Of a stretch of DNA of 35,952 nt, positions 7,935 through 16,834 are shown piece after piece. The DNA is taken from contig JBBSEZ010000036.1 of the NCBI GenBank assembly GCA_038239195.1, positions 1 to 35,952 of the forward strand, given 5' to 3'. The notes beneath the pieces are model-generated. The model was not told the origin of the DNA. It ran no database searches and saw only the letters and a program-made list of their open reading frames with translations. Both the position numbers and the translations under genes were made by a program. The first letter of the stretch is position 1, and every line of letters starts with the position of its first letter. The stretch is from JBBSEZ01 sp038239195. GTDB taxonomy: Bacteria > Planctomycetota > Planctomycetia > Gemmatales > Gemmataceae.

Positions 7935-8918
7935 ATGCTGGTGAGGGAGGGCAGTGCGGCGACGTGGCAAGGCCCCGAGCCAACCGAACTGGCCGGGCGA
8001 CCTGGCGTGCGCTACTGGGCACGTGGGGCCTTCCCCTCAACGGGCGTTCCGGGCGTCGATGCCGCGCTGGCGGGCTTCCCCGTCGCGGTGTTCCTTCCGC
8101 CGGGCCGACCGCCGCACGACACGCCCCTCGTGCTAGCGTTGCAGGGCATGGCGGCGCCCTTCCAGATGAACGACTTCATCGTGCCGACGCTTCTGGACAT
8201 GGGCATCGCCTGCGCCCTGTTCGACACGCCCCTCGCGGGGGAGCGCAGTGTGGTAAGGACGTTCCGCGCCGACGTGGTGGAGGAACTGAGCGGGCTGGTG
8301 CGGCAGGGCGCCCGCCTCGTCCCGGAGCTGCTGGCCGGCATCCTGGAGGCGGTGGCGCAAAACCTGCGTGAAGTGCGATGCTTCCTGGCGGAGCGCCACG
8401 GCCTGACGGACGAGCGCGTGGCGCTCTTCGGCGTCAGCCTGGGCGCGCTCCTCACGGCGTTAGCGTTCGCCCGCGACGGGCTGGGCCAGCGGTTGCTGGG
8501 CGCCATCGGCCACGCCGACCTGCCGGCGTTTGCCCGCAGTTACGAGCCGCGCTGGCTGGGGCTGGTGCCCATCGGGGGCCTGTTTGGCCTGGAGGTGCTG
8601 GCGGCGAAGTTGGGCTGGACGAGGACCGCCGCCAGGCTCGGCCTGCTCTGCGTGCTGAGCGCGGCCGCGATGCCGGCGTTCGGGATGGAGGACTGCGACC
8701 CGCAAGCATTCGCCGAGAGGGTTGGTGCCGACCGCCGGGTGCGCTTTCTCGTCGGGGCCGACGACTCGTTCGTCCGGCCGGAGGACGCCCGGCGCTGCGC
8801 CGCGCGGTTCGCGAACGGGGAGTGCTACGTCGTGCCGGGGCTGGGGCATGGGGGCGACGGGTTCGTCGAGCACGTGAGGAATTATCTGGGGACGCAACTT
8901 GGGGATTGGCGCGGGTGA
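7935..8918 (+). CDS. Alpha/beta hydrolase
   Basis: This 327-residue protein has the nucleophile elbow GVSLG (Ser168), a candidate catalytic Asp in FLVGADDSFVRPED and a His in GLGHGGDGF near the C-terminus. The oxyanion segment is ALQGMAAPF. No convincing signal peptide is present. ATG 7935 was chosen because GGAAGAG lies a few bases before it; ATG 7917 in the same frame is the alternative. It is divergent from the SGNH gene (87-base gap) and convergent with the ATPase operon. Substrate unknown. Confidence 0.75.
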   Translation: MLVREGSAATWQGPEPTELAGRPGVRYWARGAFPSTGVPGVDAALAGFPVAVFLPPGRPPHDTPLVLALQGMAAPFQMNDFIVPTLLDMGIACALFDTPLAGERSVVRTFRADVVEELSGLVRQGARLVPELLAGILEAVAQNLREVRCFLAERHGLTDERVALFGVSLGALLTALAFARDGLGQRLLGAIGHADLPAFARSYEPRWLGLVPIGGLFGLEVLAAKLGWTRTAARLGLLCVLSAAAMPAFGMEDCDPQAFAERVGADRRVRFLVGADDSFVRPEDARRCAARFANGECYVVPGLGHGGDGFVEHVRNYLGTQLGDWRG

Positions 8919-8949
8919 GGGGCGAGCGAATGGGCCCGCTCGCCCTCAC
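8915..8949. terminator. Hairpin between convergent genes
   Basis: Positions 8915-8928 and 8937-8949 pair over 13 bases with one bulged G and an eight-base loop. The hairpin begins inside the last codons of the hydrolase and fills the gap to the ATPase stop codon. It lacks a clear T-run on either strand. Confidence 0.5.
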
Positions 8950-8959
8950 AGGGCTGGCG

Positions 8960-11900
8960 TCAAGAGACGGCCTCTCGTTGGCGTGTCAGGCGGGCCAGTT
9001 CGAGGATGCGGTCCTCGGGCAACTGTTCCGTCGTCAGGAACGAGGGCTGCGTTTGCAGACCGCAGACCTCCTTCTCGCGCATGAGGTAGAACTGGCCGGT
9101 GCCCTGCGTGGGCAACTTGGCGGCGACGTCGATCTTGCTCTCCGAGAACATCGGTTTGAGCTTGTTCAGCGCCACCGCCTCCTTGACTCGCCCGACGAGC
9201 CAGGTGCGGATGGTGTCGCGGCACTTGTAGTCGAAATCGCCGGGGCTCTGAGTGGCCAGGAACAGCCCGACGCCAGCGGAGCGGGCGCGCCGGAGCAAGT
9301 TCTCCATCGGCGCCTTGGTGGCGGGCTGGCGCGTGGCGGGAAGGTACTGATCGGCCTCATCGAAGAGGAAGACGGCCTGGAGCTCGCCCGATGGCCGTTT
9401 GCCGATCCAACGGCTGAGGTTGAGCAGGAGTTGGGCCACCCAGAAATCGACCGTGGCGTCTCCGAGGAAGCGCGTGCTGATGACGCTCAGGCGCGTCTTG
9501 CCGGGCACCGCAAACTTGCCGACACCCAGCAACGAGTCAATGTCGAGCGCTTCCCCGTTCCCTTCCAGAAGGTGACGTTGCTGAATCTGGAAGGTTAGCA
9601 GCACCTCGGCAAGCTTCTTATAGAGTCGGGCGTCGTACCCGCCGCCGATGGCGTTGAGGAGCGTTTCGTCCTGCTCCCCGATCAGTTGGAGGAGCAAGGG
9701 AACGGTGACGGTCCCGCCGGGAACGGAGCCGAGCACGTCAATGGCTTTGCGGAGAATGGCGATCTGGGCCGCGTCGCCGCCCCGCGGCTTCAGGCCGATC
9801 ATGCTGGCGAGCGCGGCCGCAGCGTAGCCGCTCATCTGGTCGCGATCCGCGGTGGGGAGCGTATCGATCCCGGCCGGCACGACGGGTATGGAGAGGGGCC
9901 GGCCGTTGACTTCGCCGGGCGTGAAGACGGCGACGTCGAGCTGATGGCGCAAGTGCAGGCGCGTGGCTTCTCGCGCGGGATCGTTGAGGGGCCGCTGCCA
10001 GGCGGCGGGGTCGGCGTAGCCGCACAGGTCGCCCTTGCGATCGACGAGCACGGCAGGGACGCCGCGGAGAAGGAGTTGCTCGATGAGTGTCAGCGCAGCC
10101 GTGGTCTTGCCGCTGCCGGAGCCTCCGAGGAAGGCGGCGTGTTGTCTGAGCTCGTCCGGTTGGACGTGGACGGGGGCGGGGACGGCGGTGCGTGTGGTGC
10201 CGAGGAAGAGCGGGGCCGGCACCGAGGTTGGCGTGGAGGCGGCAGGCTGCGGCTTTGGCGGAGGGGCCACCTCTCGCTTTGGCGGGGGCGGACTCGCGGG
10301 AGGCGGGGCAGTCGTTTTCGCGGCCGGCAGGCGGTCGAGGGCGAGCACCTCGCGCATCGCGTGCAGTTGCGTGAGCGGTTTGCTCGCTCGCTGCCAGGTC
10401 GCATATTCCGGGGCGGTGCCGTGCTGCTGGTGGAAGCCCTGGAGCGCCAGCATCCGGCGCCACTCCGAGTTCTCGACGACAACCCGGCGACCGCCCTTGC
10501 CAATCAGTTTGCCGATCTGCTTGCAGACTGCCGCGGCGGGGTTGGTGGGGAATGCCGTCGAGCGCACGATGGCGATGCGCGTCTCGCTGGCTCGCCTTTC
10601 GACTTCCGTTATCTGCCTCCCGAGCCCGCCTCCTTGCGTGCCTTTGTCGCAGACGGCGACGAGCAGGCGATCGACCGCGTTGCCGGGGGCGTGGGCCTCG
10701 ACGGGGACCATCCGGCTGTTGGGCTCGGTTTCGGGGGCGAACCAATGCCCGTCCGGGAGCTCGGGAGAGCAGTCGCGGATGGCCCACGCCAGCAGGTGAG
10801 CCAGGCCGGGCTCGGCGTCCGGCACCAGTCCCTTGAACGCGGCGAGGTAGTCGTTCCAGGTTTGCTCAAAGGGAACCACGACCTTCGTTTCGGGAAGCTC
10901 CTTCTTGCCCCCCGACTTTGACGAGTCGTCCCCGTTGCTGGTCTCCGCCTTTGCCAACTTCCCGAGGTCGGCGCACCTCTCGCGGTAGCGCCGGCAATGA
11001 TCGAGGACGTCTCGCAGGCGCAATCCGGCCAACTCCGCGAGGTGAGCTGGGGTGAAGGGGAACGCAGGCGCCTTCTCGTCGAAGGGCGCTCCCAGTTCCT
11101 CGTAGAGGTAACGCAAGCGTTGACCCAGGACGGCCTCAACGTCTTCGGCCGTGCGTCGCTCGGTGAGGCGAATCGGAGCAGGGTCCAGCTCGATCCGATC
11201 CAGCTTGGACTTCGACAGGTGTTGCCGGTTCGCCTGGAAGTAGTCCTCCAGGCAGGCAATGACGACGACCGAAGTCGGCACCTGGTTGGTGACGGCGACG
11301 AGGGTGTCCACCACCTTGCGGAACCGCTCCACGGCAGCGTCCTGGTTCGTTATCTCCTCCAACTGATCGACCAGCAGGACGAGGGATGCCTCCTGGACGG
11401 CCGCCATCAACCGGCCGATCTGGGTGAGCATCTTGAGCGGCGCTTCTTCTTGGATGCGCGGCACCAGCCCCCCGAGCATCGCGCGGTCGCCCGGGGCGAG
11501 GTCTTCGCAACGGAGCCAGGGCAGCACGCGGCTCTTGATGCGGGGGTCGTCGCGCAGGACGTACAGCATCGCCCGGATCAGATCGAGTTCCACGCCCTCG
11601 AAGCGCGTGTCGCTGATGGCCTGATCGGCATACGACTCCACGCGGGCGGACAAGTCGGGAACGAGCCCGTCGCGAAACTGTTGCCGCTCCTCCGCCGAGA
11701 CCAGCGGCAACGATTCGAGAAGCCCCAGCGCCAGGCGCATGAGCCCCGAGGTCGGCCCGGCATCCGCATCGTAGGGCTGGTCGAGGGCGTCGATCAGGTT
11801 GCTGAGGACGTACCGGGCGTAGTTGTTCGACTGCGAGGTCATCTGGAGATACCCGCAGTAGCCGCAACCGCCGCCGTGCGTGCGGTTGCGGAAGGCACGC

Positions 11901-12169
11901 ATGAGGTGGGTCTTCCCGCTGCCCGCCTCCCCTTGCAGGAGCAGGACCTTGCCGAACTCGGGTCGCGGAACCATCGCCGCCCGGGTCAGCAGCCGCTCGA
12001 ACGCATCGCGCGCGCGGGCGTGGATGGCCTCGACGTCGAACGGGTCGGCCTTCCAGATTTGCGGCTGGTGGACGATGGCGTGAAACACCTCGGGCCCCGC
12101 GTGAGAGCAAAACGCAGCCACTCTTTGGTCGGCGGGCGCCAGAACGGCCGGAGCGTGGGTCGTGGTCAT
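8960..12169 (-). CDS. Dual P-loop ATPase: AAA/STAND-like domain fused to HerA/FtsK-like domain
   Basis: This 1069-residue protein has two complete ATPase cores. The first (about 60-400) has Walker A GEAGSGKTH (80-88) and Walker B LVLLVDQLEE (263-272), with the helical tail of AAA/STAND proteins. A middle segment (about 475-600) contains an ordered domain I do not recognise. A Pro-rich linker follows (617-660). The second core (about 665-1060) has Walker A GGSGSGKTT (682-690), Walker B VFLFDEAD (933-940) and the sensor-like LATQSP (971-976), as in HerA/DUF87 DNA pumps. ATG 12169 follows AAGGAG and overlaps the upstream stop (ATGA). Inference: a DNA-translocating motor working with the nuclease encoded two genes upstream. 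Confidence 0.85.
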   Translation of the reverse strand: MTTTHAPAVLAPADQRVAAFCSHAGPEVFHAIVHQPQIWKADPFDVEAIHARARDAFERLLTRAAMVPRPEFGKVLLLQGEAGSGKTHLMRAFRNRTHGGGCGYCGYLQMTSQSNNYARYVLSNLIDALDQPYDADAGPTSGLMRLALGLLESLPLVSAEERQQFRDGLVPDLSARVESYADQAISDTRFEGVELDLIRAMLYVLRDDPRIKSRVLPWLRCEDLAPGDRAMLGGLVPRIQEEAPLKMLTQIGRLMAAVQEASLVLLVDQLEEITNQDAAVERFRKVVDTLVAVTNQVPTSVVVIACLEDYFQANRQHLSKSKLDRIELDPAPIRLTERRTAEDVEAVLGQRLRYLYEELGAPFDEKAPAFPFTPAHLAELAGLRLRDVLDHCRRYRERCADLGKLAKAETSNGDDSSKSGGKKELPETKVVVPFEQTWNDYLAAFKGLVPDAEPGLAHLLAWAIRDCSPELPDGHWFAPETEPNSRMVPVEAHAPGNAVDRLLVAVCDKGTQGGGLGRQITEVERRASETRIAIVRSTAFPTNPAAAVCKQIGKLIGKGGRRVVVENSEWRRMLALQGFHQQHGTAPEYATWQRASKPLTQLHAMREVLALDRLPAAKTTAPPPASPPPPKREVAPPPKPQPAASTPTSVPAPLFLGTTRTAVPAPVHVQPDELRQHAAFLGGSGSGKTTAALTLIEQLLLRGVPAVLVDRKGDLCGYADPAAWQRPLNDPAREATRLHLRHQLDVAVFTPGEVNGRPLSIPVVPAGIDTLPTADRDQMSGYAAAALASMIGLKPRGGDAAQIAILRKAIDVLGSVPGGTVTVPLLLQLIGEQDETLLNAIGGGYDARLYKKLAEVLLTFQIQQRHLLEGNGEALDIDSLLGVGKFAVPGKTRLSVISTRFLGDATVDFWVAQLLLNLSRWIGKRPSGELQAVFLFDEADQYLPATRQPATKAPMENLLRRARSAGVGLFLATQSPGDFDYKCRDTIRTWLVGRVKEAVALNKLKPMFSESKIDVAAKLPTQGTGQFYLMREKEVCGLQTQPSFLTTEQLPEDRILELARLTRQREAVS

Positions 12170-13182
12170 GACTGCTCCTTCTCGACGAGGACGAAGTGGA
12201 AGACGGCGTTGAGGTAGGGCGTTTCCGACTCCTGGACGTCGGCCGGATTCATCGCCTCGACGAGGTCGGCCCGGCTGAGGCGCAGCAGCCCCTGGTTGTT
12301 CGCCTCGGTCAGGCGCGCTTTGAACTCGGCGAGCGTCATCTGCGGGAACCCTGGCTCCTGACTGGTCGCACGCCAGACGTGGCTGATGAACACCTTGTTG
12401 GTCCCAAACCAGCCGTGCGGGCAGTGGCGCGCCACTGCCTGCACCGTTCCCGCGAAGGCCGCCAGGTCGAACGGGGCCGTCTCGGCGGCTGGCTCCGTTC
12501 TGTCCGGCCTGACCGCCGGGGCGCGGTCGCCGCCGAGCCAGTTCTGCAACACCGCCTCCCGCAACCCGGCGATCCCGCTCTTGTGGGCGCCGACGACCTT
12601 GCGGGGCAGTTGCTTGTCGAGTTGCTTTCTGTCCAACCCCCCCTGACCCAGCACCTCGCCCAGGAGGGTCGCTTCCAACCCTTCCCAGCTCGACGTCGGC
12701 GCCACGCCCATCCGCTTGCACGCCTCTTGCACCGCGAGCGCCTGGAGCACCCGCGCCAAGGTGGGCGCTCCGCCCACCGGAACGTCGTACTCGCGCTTGA
12801 CCAGCAGCGCCGCCAGGCCATCCTCGCTCTTGATGCGCTTGCGCGTATCCTCGGCGTCCACCGGGACGCCCAGCGCCTTCGGCACCAGATAGCCCGCCTG
12901 AATCGTCCCCCAGTTCGCGCGAGCCGGGAGCGCCTCAACGCCGATAAACTCCAGCGCCCGCGCTTTGCCGGTCTCGGTCAGGCGATACGGCTTGATCGCC
13001 AGCAGGCCGGCGCCCACGAGCTCGTCGAGCTGCGCTTGCCACTGTTCCGAACTCGGCTTCTGCCTGAGAAACCTCTCGATCTCGCTCCGCAACCGGCCCG
13101 GCGTCGGCGGGCGCTTGCCCACTGCCAGCAGCCGTGCCAGCACCAACTCCCCCACCCGCGAGACCGCCGTCATGGTCGTCAT
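12166..13182 (-). CDS. Winged-helix-like protein of the nuclease-ATPase operon
   Basis: This 338-residue protein is not recognised as a named family. Residues 1-80 look like a winged-helix DNA-binding fold: helices around VGELVLARLLAVG and LRSEIERFL, and a wing-like strand YRLTETGKARALEFIG. The middle (about 90-200) is helical and lysine/arginine rich. A linker rich in Pro and Ala (about 220-240) leads to a C-terminal domain with FISHVWRAT. ATG 13182 has GGAGG seven bases upstream. It overlaps both neighbours by four bases, so equal expression with the nuclease and ATPase is likely. It may be the DNA-recognition or coupling subunit (inference). Confidence 0.7.
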   Translation of the reverse strand: MTTMTAVSRVGELVLARLLAVGKRPPTPGRLRSEIERFLRQKPSSEQWQAQLDELVGAGLLAIKPYRLTETGKARALEFIGVEALPARANWGTIQAGYLVPKALGVPVDAEDTRKRIKSEDGLAALLVKREYDVPVGGAPTLARVLQALAVQEACKRMGVAPTSSWEGLEATLLGEVLGQGGLDRKQLDKQLPRKVVGAHKSGIAGLREAVLQNWLGGDRAPAVRPDRTEPAAETAPFDLAAFAGTVQAVARHCPHGWFGTNKVFISHVWRATSQEPGFPQMTLAEFKARLTEANNQGLLRLSRADLVEAMNPADVQESETPYLNAVFHFVLVEKEQS

Positions 13183-14489
13183 CTCTTTGCCTCCGTTGCA
13201 ACTCCAAGCCGCCGCTCGCAATGCTCGACGGCGGCCAGAATGGTGTCCAGTATTTCTTCCAGGCGAGCGACCACGTCCTCCGCCAGAAACCGCAGCACCA
13301 TGTAGCCGCGGCGCTGGAGCTCCCAGTCCTTGCGGCGATCCCGGCGGTACGCATCGGGGCCCGCGAAGTGGAAATACCCGTCCAGTTCGATCGCCAGCCG
13401 CAGGTCGGCCGCGAACAGGTCCACCTCGGCCGGCTTGTTCCCGAACGTAAAGTCGAGCGGCGCGTTGAGTACGAATTTGCCCGCCGTGCGCGGCAGCGAC
13501 GCCAGGCGCTCGTACAGAAACTTCTCGGCCGCGCTGCGAGCCCGCCCCAGCCCTTCCTCGCTCGAAGCATCGGCAAGACAGGCGACCGCCTCCCCAAACG
13601 CCTGCGCCAGTTCGTCCGACGCCCCGTCGGCCACCAGGCGCTGAATCGGCCCAGCCAGCTCTTCGGCCTTCTCCGCGGCCACGCGCTGGCGGATGGCCTG
13701 CTCATCCAGGACCGGCACCGGCACCAACCCTTCGCGCACCATCGTCAGGGTGCGCGACTCCCGCGCGGTGCCAAGATAAACGTCGAGGTGCCAGGCCTCG
13801 GCGACCAGGGCCGCCGGCAGTTGCGGCGCGACTTCCAGCAAGGCCGACGCGCTGCGGGCCATGGCATCGACCGCTCCCGCGAGCGCGCCCTCGGGGGGAG
13901 CGAACAGCAACGCGGGCCACGCTTCGGGAGGCACCAACCTCGTGAGCCCCTGGAGGATTCCCTGCCATGCCGCGCCCGCTTCGCCGGCGAGGCGCCCGGC
14001 CAGCTTTTTCGCCGCCAGCGCTTCCCCGAGGACGAGGCAGCGCGTCAGTTCGCAGCAGAGCCGAGCCGCGGGATCGTGCCTCCGATCGAGGGGCGCCTTC
14101 TCCCAGAACCGCTCCAGGTCGTGCAGCGTCCAGGCCAGGAACGTGGTTCGCAATTCGTCGATCGGGAATTGGGTGGGCGCACACAGGAAGCCCAGGGCGT
14201 CCGCCGTCAGGTCGCGCTCGCGGATGACCGCGGCGGTCCATGCGAGGACCGCTGGCACGGGGTCGATGGCCGTCGGCACCACCACCGTGCGCCGAGAGCC
14301 TTCCGCCCAGCGTCGCCAGGCCTGCACGCCCAGGCCGATCGGGCCTCGCAACACCGAAAGCGTGGGAATGGATTGTGCGCGGCGCCAAGCGTGGCGCTCC
14401 AGATAGGCCGTCATCCCAGCGCTGGGAAGCGAAGGTTCGGACATGGCCGGTCCCACGCGGGCCTGGGCAGCGCACTCCAGCGCGCCCAC
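13179..14489 (-). CDS. DUF559/Vsr-like PD-(D/E)XK nuclease with long N-terminal domain
   Basis: The last 95 residues of this 436-residue protein match the DUF559/Vsr fold: EVD (355-357), AIELDG with E368 and D370, then a YRRDRRKDWELQRRGYMVLRF stretch, the usual D-R-x-R-D / L-x-x-x-G-Y / V-L-R-F pattern. The catalytic acids are intact. Residues 1-340 are mostly helical and unrecognised; a Gly-rich LRGPIGLGV near 48-56 resembles a P-loop that lacks Lys. GTG 14489 is preferred because GGGAGGTG lies nine bases upstream; ATG 14444 is the alternative. First gene of the operon. DUF559 domains occur in several defence and repair nucleases, so cleavage of DNA is probable. Confidence 0.75.
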   Translation of the reverse strand: MGALECAAQARVGPAMSEPSLPSAGMTAYLERHAWRRAQSIPTLSVLRGPIGLGVQAWRRWAEGSRRTVVVPTAIDPVPAVLAWTAAVIRERDLTADALGFLCAPTQFPIDELRTTFLAWTLHDLERFWEKAPLDRRHDPAARLCCELTRCLVLGEALAAKKLAGRLAGEAGAAWQGILQGLTRLVPPEAWPALLFAPPEGALAGAVDAMARSASALLEVAPQLPAALVAEAWHLDVYLGTARESRTLTMVREGLVPVPVLDEQAIRQRVAAEKAEELAGPIQRLVADGASDELAQAFGEAVACLADASSEEGLGRARSAAEKFLYERLASLPRTAGKFVLNAPLDFTFGNKPAEVDLFAADLRLAIELDGYFHFAGPDAYRRDRRKDWELQRRGYMVLRFLAEDVVARLEEILDTILAAVEHCERRLGVATEAKR

Positions 14490-14527
14490 GGTGCATCCAC
14501 CTCCCGCGGAGGCGAATACTTGAGACC

Positions 14528-14555
14528 GTTATACGCGGTTGTCGAGAGAGAGCAA
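14528..14555 (-). promoter_or_regulatory. Possible promoter of the nuclease-ATPase operon
   Basis: On the minus strand TTGCTC (14555-14550) is followed after 16 bases by TATAAC (14533-14528). The -10 is good, the -35 weak. The predicted start of transcription would give a leader of about 30 bases before GTG 14489. The rest of the divergent gap, 14556-14750, shows no other convincing signal. Confidence 0.4.
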
Positions 14556-14750
14556 GCACCATCCCTCACCTCGACAGTAGGCACGTTCGGCATGCTCCTT
14601 GCATCCCTACAGATTGAGGCCCGGCCAAAAGCCCGCCTCTCGACAACCGAAGTACAAGGGGAGGCTCATCTTGGGCCTCCCCCAAAACCCACAACTCCAC
14701 CTCCCTGCCTGCCAAACCGGCAGCGGGACGAGACATAGGAGATGGGAGAA

Positions 14751-15449
14751 ATGTTCGGCCTCGACCTGATGTACTGGGTGTTTCTCGCCCCGGGCGTCCT
14801 GCTCGCCTTGTGGGCGCAATTCCGCGTGCAGTCCGCCTTCGCCGCCGCCCGCGACGTCCCGGCGCGCTCCGGCTTCTCCGGCGCCCAGGCCGCCGAGGCC
14901 GTGCTGGCCGACAGGGGCGTCCACGGCGTCCGCATCGAGCCGACCGACGGCTACCTGTCGGACCACTACGTGCCCGGCGAGCGCGTCTTGCGCCTCAGCC
15001 CCGACGTGTTCGCGGGGCGCTCGCTGGCGGCGCTGGGCATCGCCGCGCACGAGGCGGGCCATGCCATTCAGGACGACCGCCGCTACCCGCTGCTCGTCGT
15101 CCGCAACGCCCTCGTGCCGATGGCCAGCATCGGCGGGGGCCTCTCGTGGGGGCTCATCCTCGTCGGCTTCCTGCTGTCGAGCCTGGCGCTCATCCAGATC
15201 GGCATTGTCGCCTTCAGCCTCACCGTGCTCTTCCAGCTCGTCAACCTACCCGTCGAGTTCGACGCCAGCCGCCGCGCTCGCCTTGCCCTCCTCGAGGGCG
15301 GGCTCGTCACGCGGGCCGAGGATGAGACGGTCGGCAAGGTGCTCAACGCGGCCGCGCTCACCTACGTGGCGGCGACGCTCACCAGCGTGCTGACGCTGCT
15401 CTACTTCCTCTTCCGCGCCGGCCTGCTCGGCGGGCGCGACGGTGACTGA
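14751..15449 (+). CDS. YugP-type membrane zinc metallopeptidase
   Basis: This 232-residue protein matches the neutral zinc metallopeptidase family (Zn_peptidase_2, YugP-like). It has an N-terminal membrane segment (about 5-22), the metal-binding HEAGH motif (100-104), two central hydrophobic segments (about 120-165) and one at the C-terminus. The motif LPVEFDASRRA after the third segment is characteristic and probably carries the third metal ligand. ATG 14751 was chosen because AGGAG lies nine bases upstream; ATG 14742 overlaps that site. It is probably a single-gene unit ending at the hairpin at 15482. Substrates are unknown. Confidence 0.88.
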   Translation: MFGLDLMYWVFLAPGVLLALWAQFRVQSAFAAARDVPARSGFSGAQAAEAVLADRGVHGVRIEPTDGYLSDHYVPGERVLRLSPDVFAGRSLAALGIAAHEAGHAIQDDRRYPLLVVRNALVPMASIGGGLSWGLILVGFLLSSLALIQIGIVAFSLTVLFQLVNLPVEFDASRRARLALLEGGLVTRAEDETVGKVLNAAALTYVAATLTSVLTLLYFLFRAGLLGGRDGD

Positions 15450-15481
15450 TCGCCGGGCTGTAACGCGGCCCGGCGTCAGCG

Positions 15482-15515
15482 GGCGAGCCGAACTACCTCC
15501 CTCGGCTCGCCTCTT
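15482..15515 (+). terminator. Rho-independent terminator
   Basis: Ten-base arms at 15482-15491 and 15502-15511 pair perfectly around a ten-base loop and are followed by TCTTTTCGTTT. It ends the metallopeptidase gene and separates it from dinB. Confidence 0.8.
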
Positions 15516-15575
15516 TTCGTTTCCCGTGTTAATCTGTTCAGACGTGGCCGGCGCTTTCTCTGGGGCGGCAACGTC

Positions 15576-16736
15576 ATGAATCCGCTCGCGATCCTGCACG
15601 TGGACATGGACGCCTTCTATGCGTCCGTCGAACAGCGCGATCGGCCGGAGCTCCGCGGACGGCCCGTGATCGTGGGCGGGCGCCCGGAGAACCGTGGCGT
15701 CGTGGCCGCCGCGTCCTACGAGGCGCGCGCCTTCGGCGTCCACAGCGCGATGCCGGCGCGCACCGCCCACCGGCTCTGTCCCGACGGCGTCTTCCTGCCC
15801 GTGCGCATGGCGCGCTACGTCGAGGTGGCCCGGCAGCTGCGCGACGTCTTCTTCCGCTACACCGCCCTGGTCGAGCCGCTCAGCCTCGACGAGGCCTTTC
15901 TCGACGTGCGCGGCTCCCTCGGGCTGTTCGGCCCGGCCCCCGAGATCGCACGCCAACTCAAAGATTGCGTCCGAAAGGAAACGGGCCTGACGGCCTCGGT
16001 GGGCGTGGCGACCAACAAGTTCCTCGCCAAGCTCGCCAGTGACCTGCGCAAGCCCGATGCGCTTGTGGTCCTCGAACCGGAACACGTCGCCGAAGTCCTC
16101 GGCCCGCTGCCGGTCGGCCGGCTGTGGGGCGTCGGCGCCCGTGGGGAGCGCCGGCTGCACGACCTGGGGTTGCGGACCATCGGCCAGGTGGCGGCGTTTC
16201 CTGAGGAGCTCCTGGCCGACCACTTCGGCGAGCCGGGGCGACAGCTCTGGCGGCTGGCGCACGGGCTCGACGACCGGCCCGTCGTGCCCGACGAGGAGGC
16301 CCGCTCCCTCAGCACCGAGACGACCTTCGCCCGCGACGTCGGCGACCGCGACGCGCTGCGGGCCTGGCTGCTCCAACTGGTCGAACAACTGGGCCGGCGC
16401 CTGCGCGAGCGCAAGGTGCGGGCCCGTACCGTCGAGCTCAAGGTGCGCACTTCCGAGTTTCGCACCCACACGCGCTCGCAGACGCTGCCCGAGCCGACCG
16501 ACGTGACGGCCGTCCTGCGGCGCGCGGCCCTCGCGGCGCTGGAGCAGCGCCTGCCCGACGACTGGCTCCCTCTGCGCCTGCTCGGCGTGGGCGCCTCGGG
16601 GCTGGTGCGCGAGGCGGCCGTGCAGGGCGACCTCTTTGAAAGGGCGTGGCGGGCCCGCGAGAGCTCGCTCGATCGAACGATGGACGCCATCCGCAAGCAA
16701 TTTGGCGACGACGCCATTCGGCGCGGCGGTGGGTAG
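15576..16736 (+). CDS. dinB: DNA polymerase IV (Y-family, DinB)
   Basis: This 386-residue Y-family translesion polymerase has the first catalytic motif HVDMDAFYASVE (Asp10, Asp12), the second motif SLDEAFLDV (Asp105, Glu106) and the finger/palm segment SVGVATNKFLAKLASDLRKPDAL. A helix-hairpin-helix thumb (VGRLWGVGARGERRL) and a full C-terminal little-finger domain follow. No obvious beta-clamp-binding tail beyond QGDLF near the end, which fits the clamp-motif pattern QxxLF. It copies damaged DNA in an error-prone way. The ATG has GGGGCGG upstream. I saw no clear LexA-like box in the 65 bases before it. Confidence 0.96.
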   Translation: MNPLAILHVDMDAFYASVEQRDRPELRGRPVIVGGRPENRGVVAAASYEARAFGVHSAMPARTAHRLCPDGVFLPVRMARYVEVARQLRDVFFRYTALVEPLSLDEAFLDVRGSLGLFGPAPEIARQLKDCVRKETGLTASVGVATNKFLAKLASDLRKPDALVVLEPEHVAEVLGPLPVGRLWGVGARGERRLHDLGLRTIGQVAAFPEELLADHFGEPGRQLWRLAHGLDDRPVVPDEEARSLSTETTFARDVGDRDALRAWLLQLVEQLGRRLRERKVRARTVELKVRTSEFRTHTRSQTLPEPTDVTAVLRRAALAALEQRLPDDWLPLRLLGVGASGLVREAAVQGDLFERAWRARESSLDRTMDAIRKQFGDDAIRRGGG

Positions 16737-16834
16737 GCCGGTTTCCTCGCGCAAGTCGCCTTTCGGGGGCCGTTCGACGGGCAGAAAGGGCCCGAGGCCC
16801 CCAAGAAAATCAGAAACCGCAGAGGAGAGCGAAG

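Noticed and set aside
8960..12169. FtsK/SpoIIIE chromosome translocase
   Set aside because: No N-terminal membrane segments and no gamma domain. The second ATPase core is closer to HerA/DUF87 and is fused to another AAA domain.
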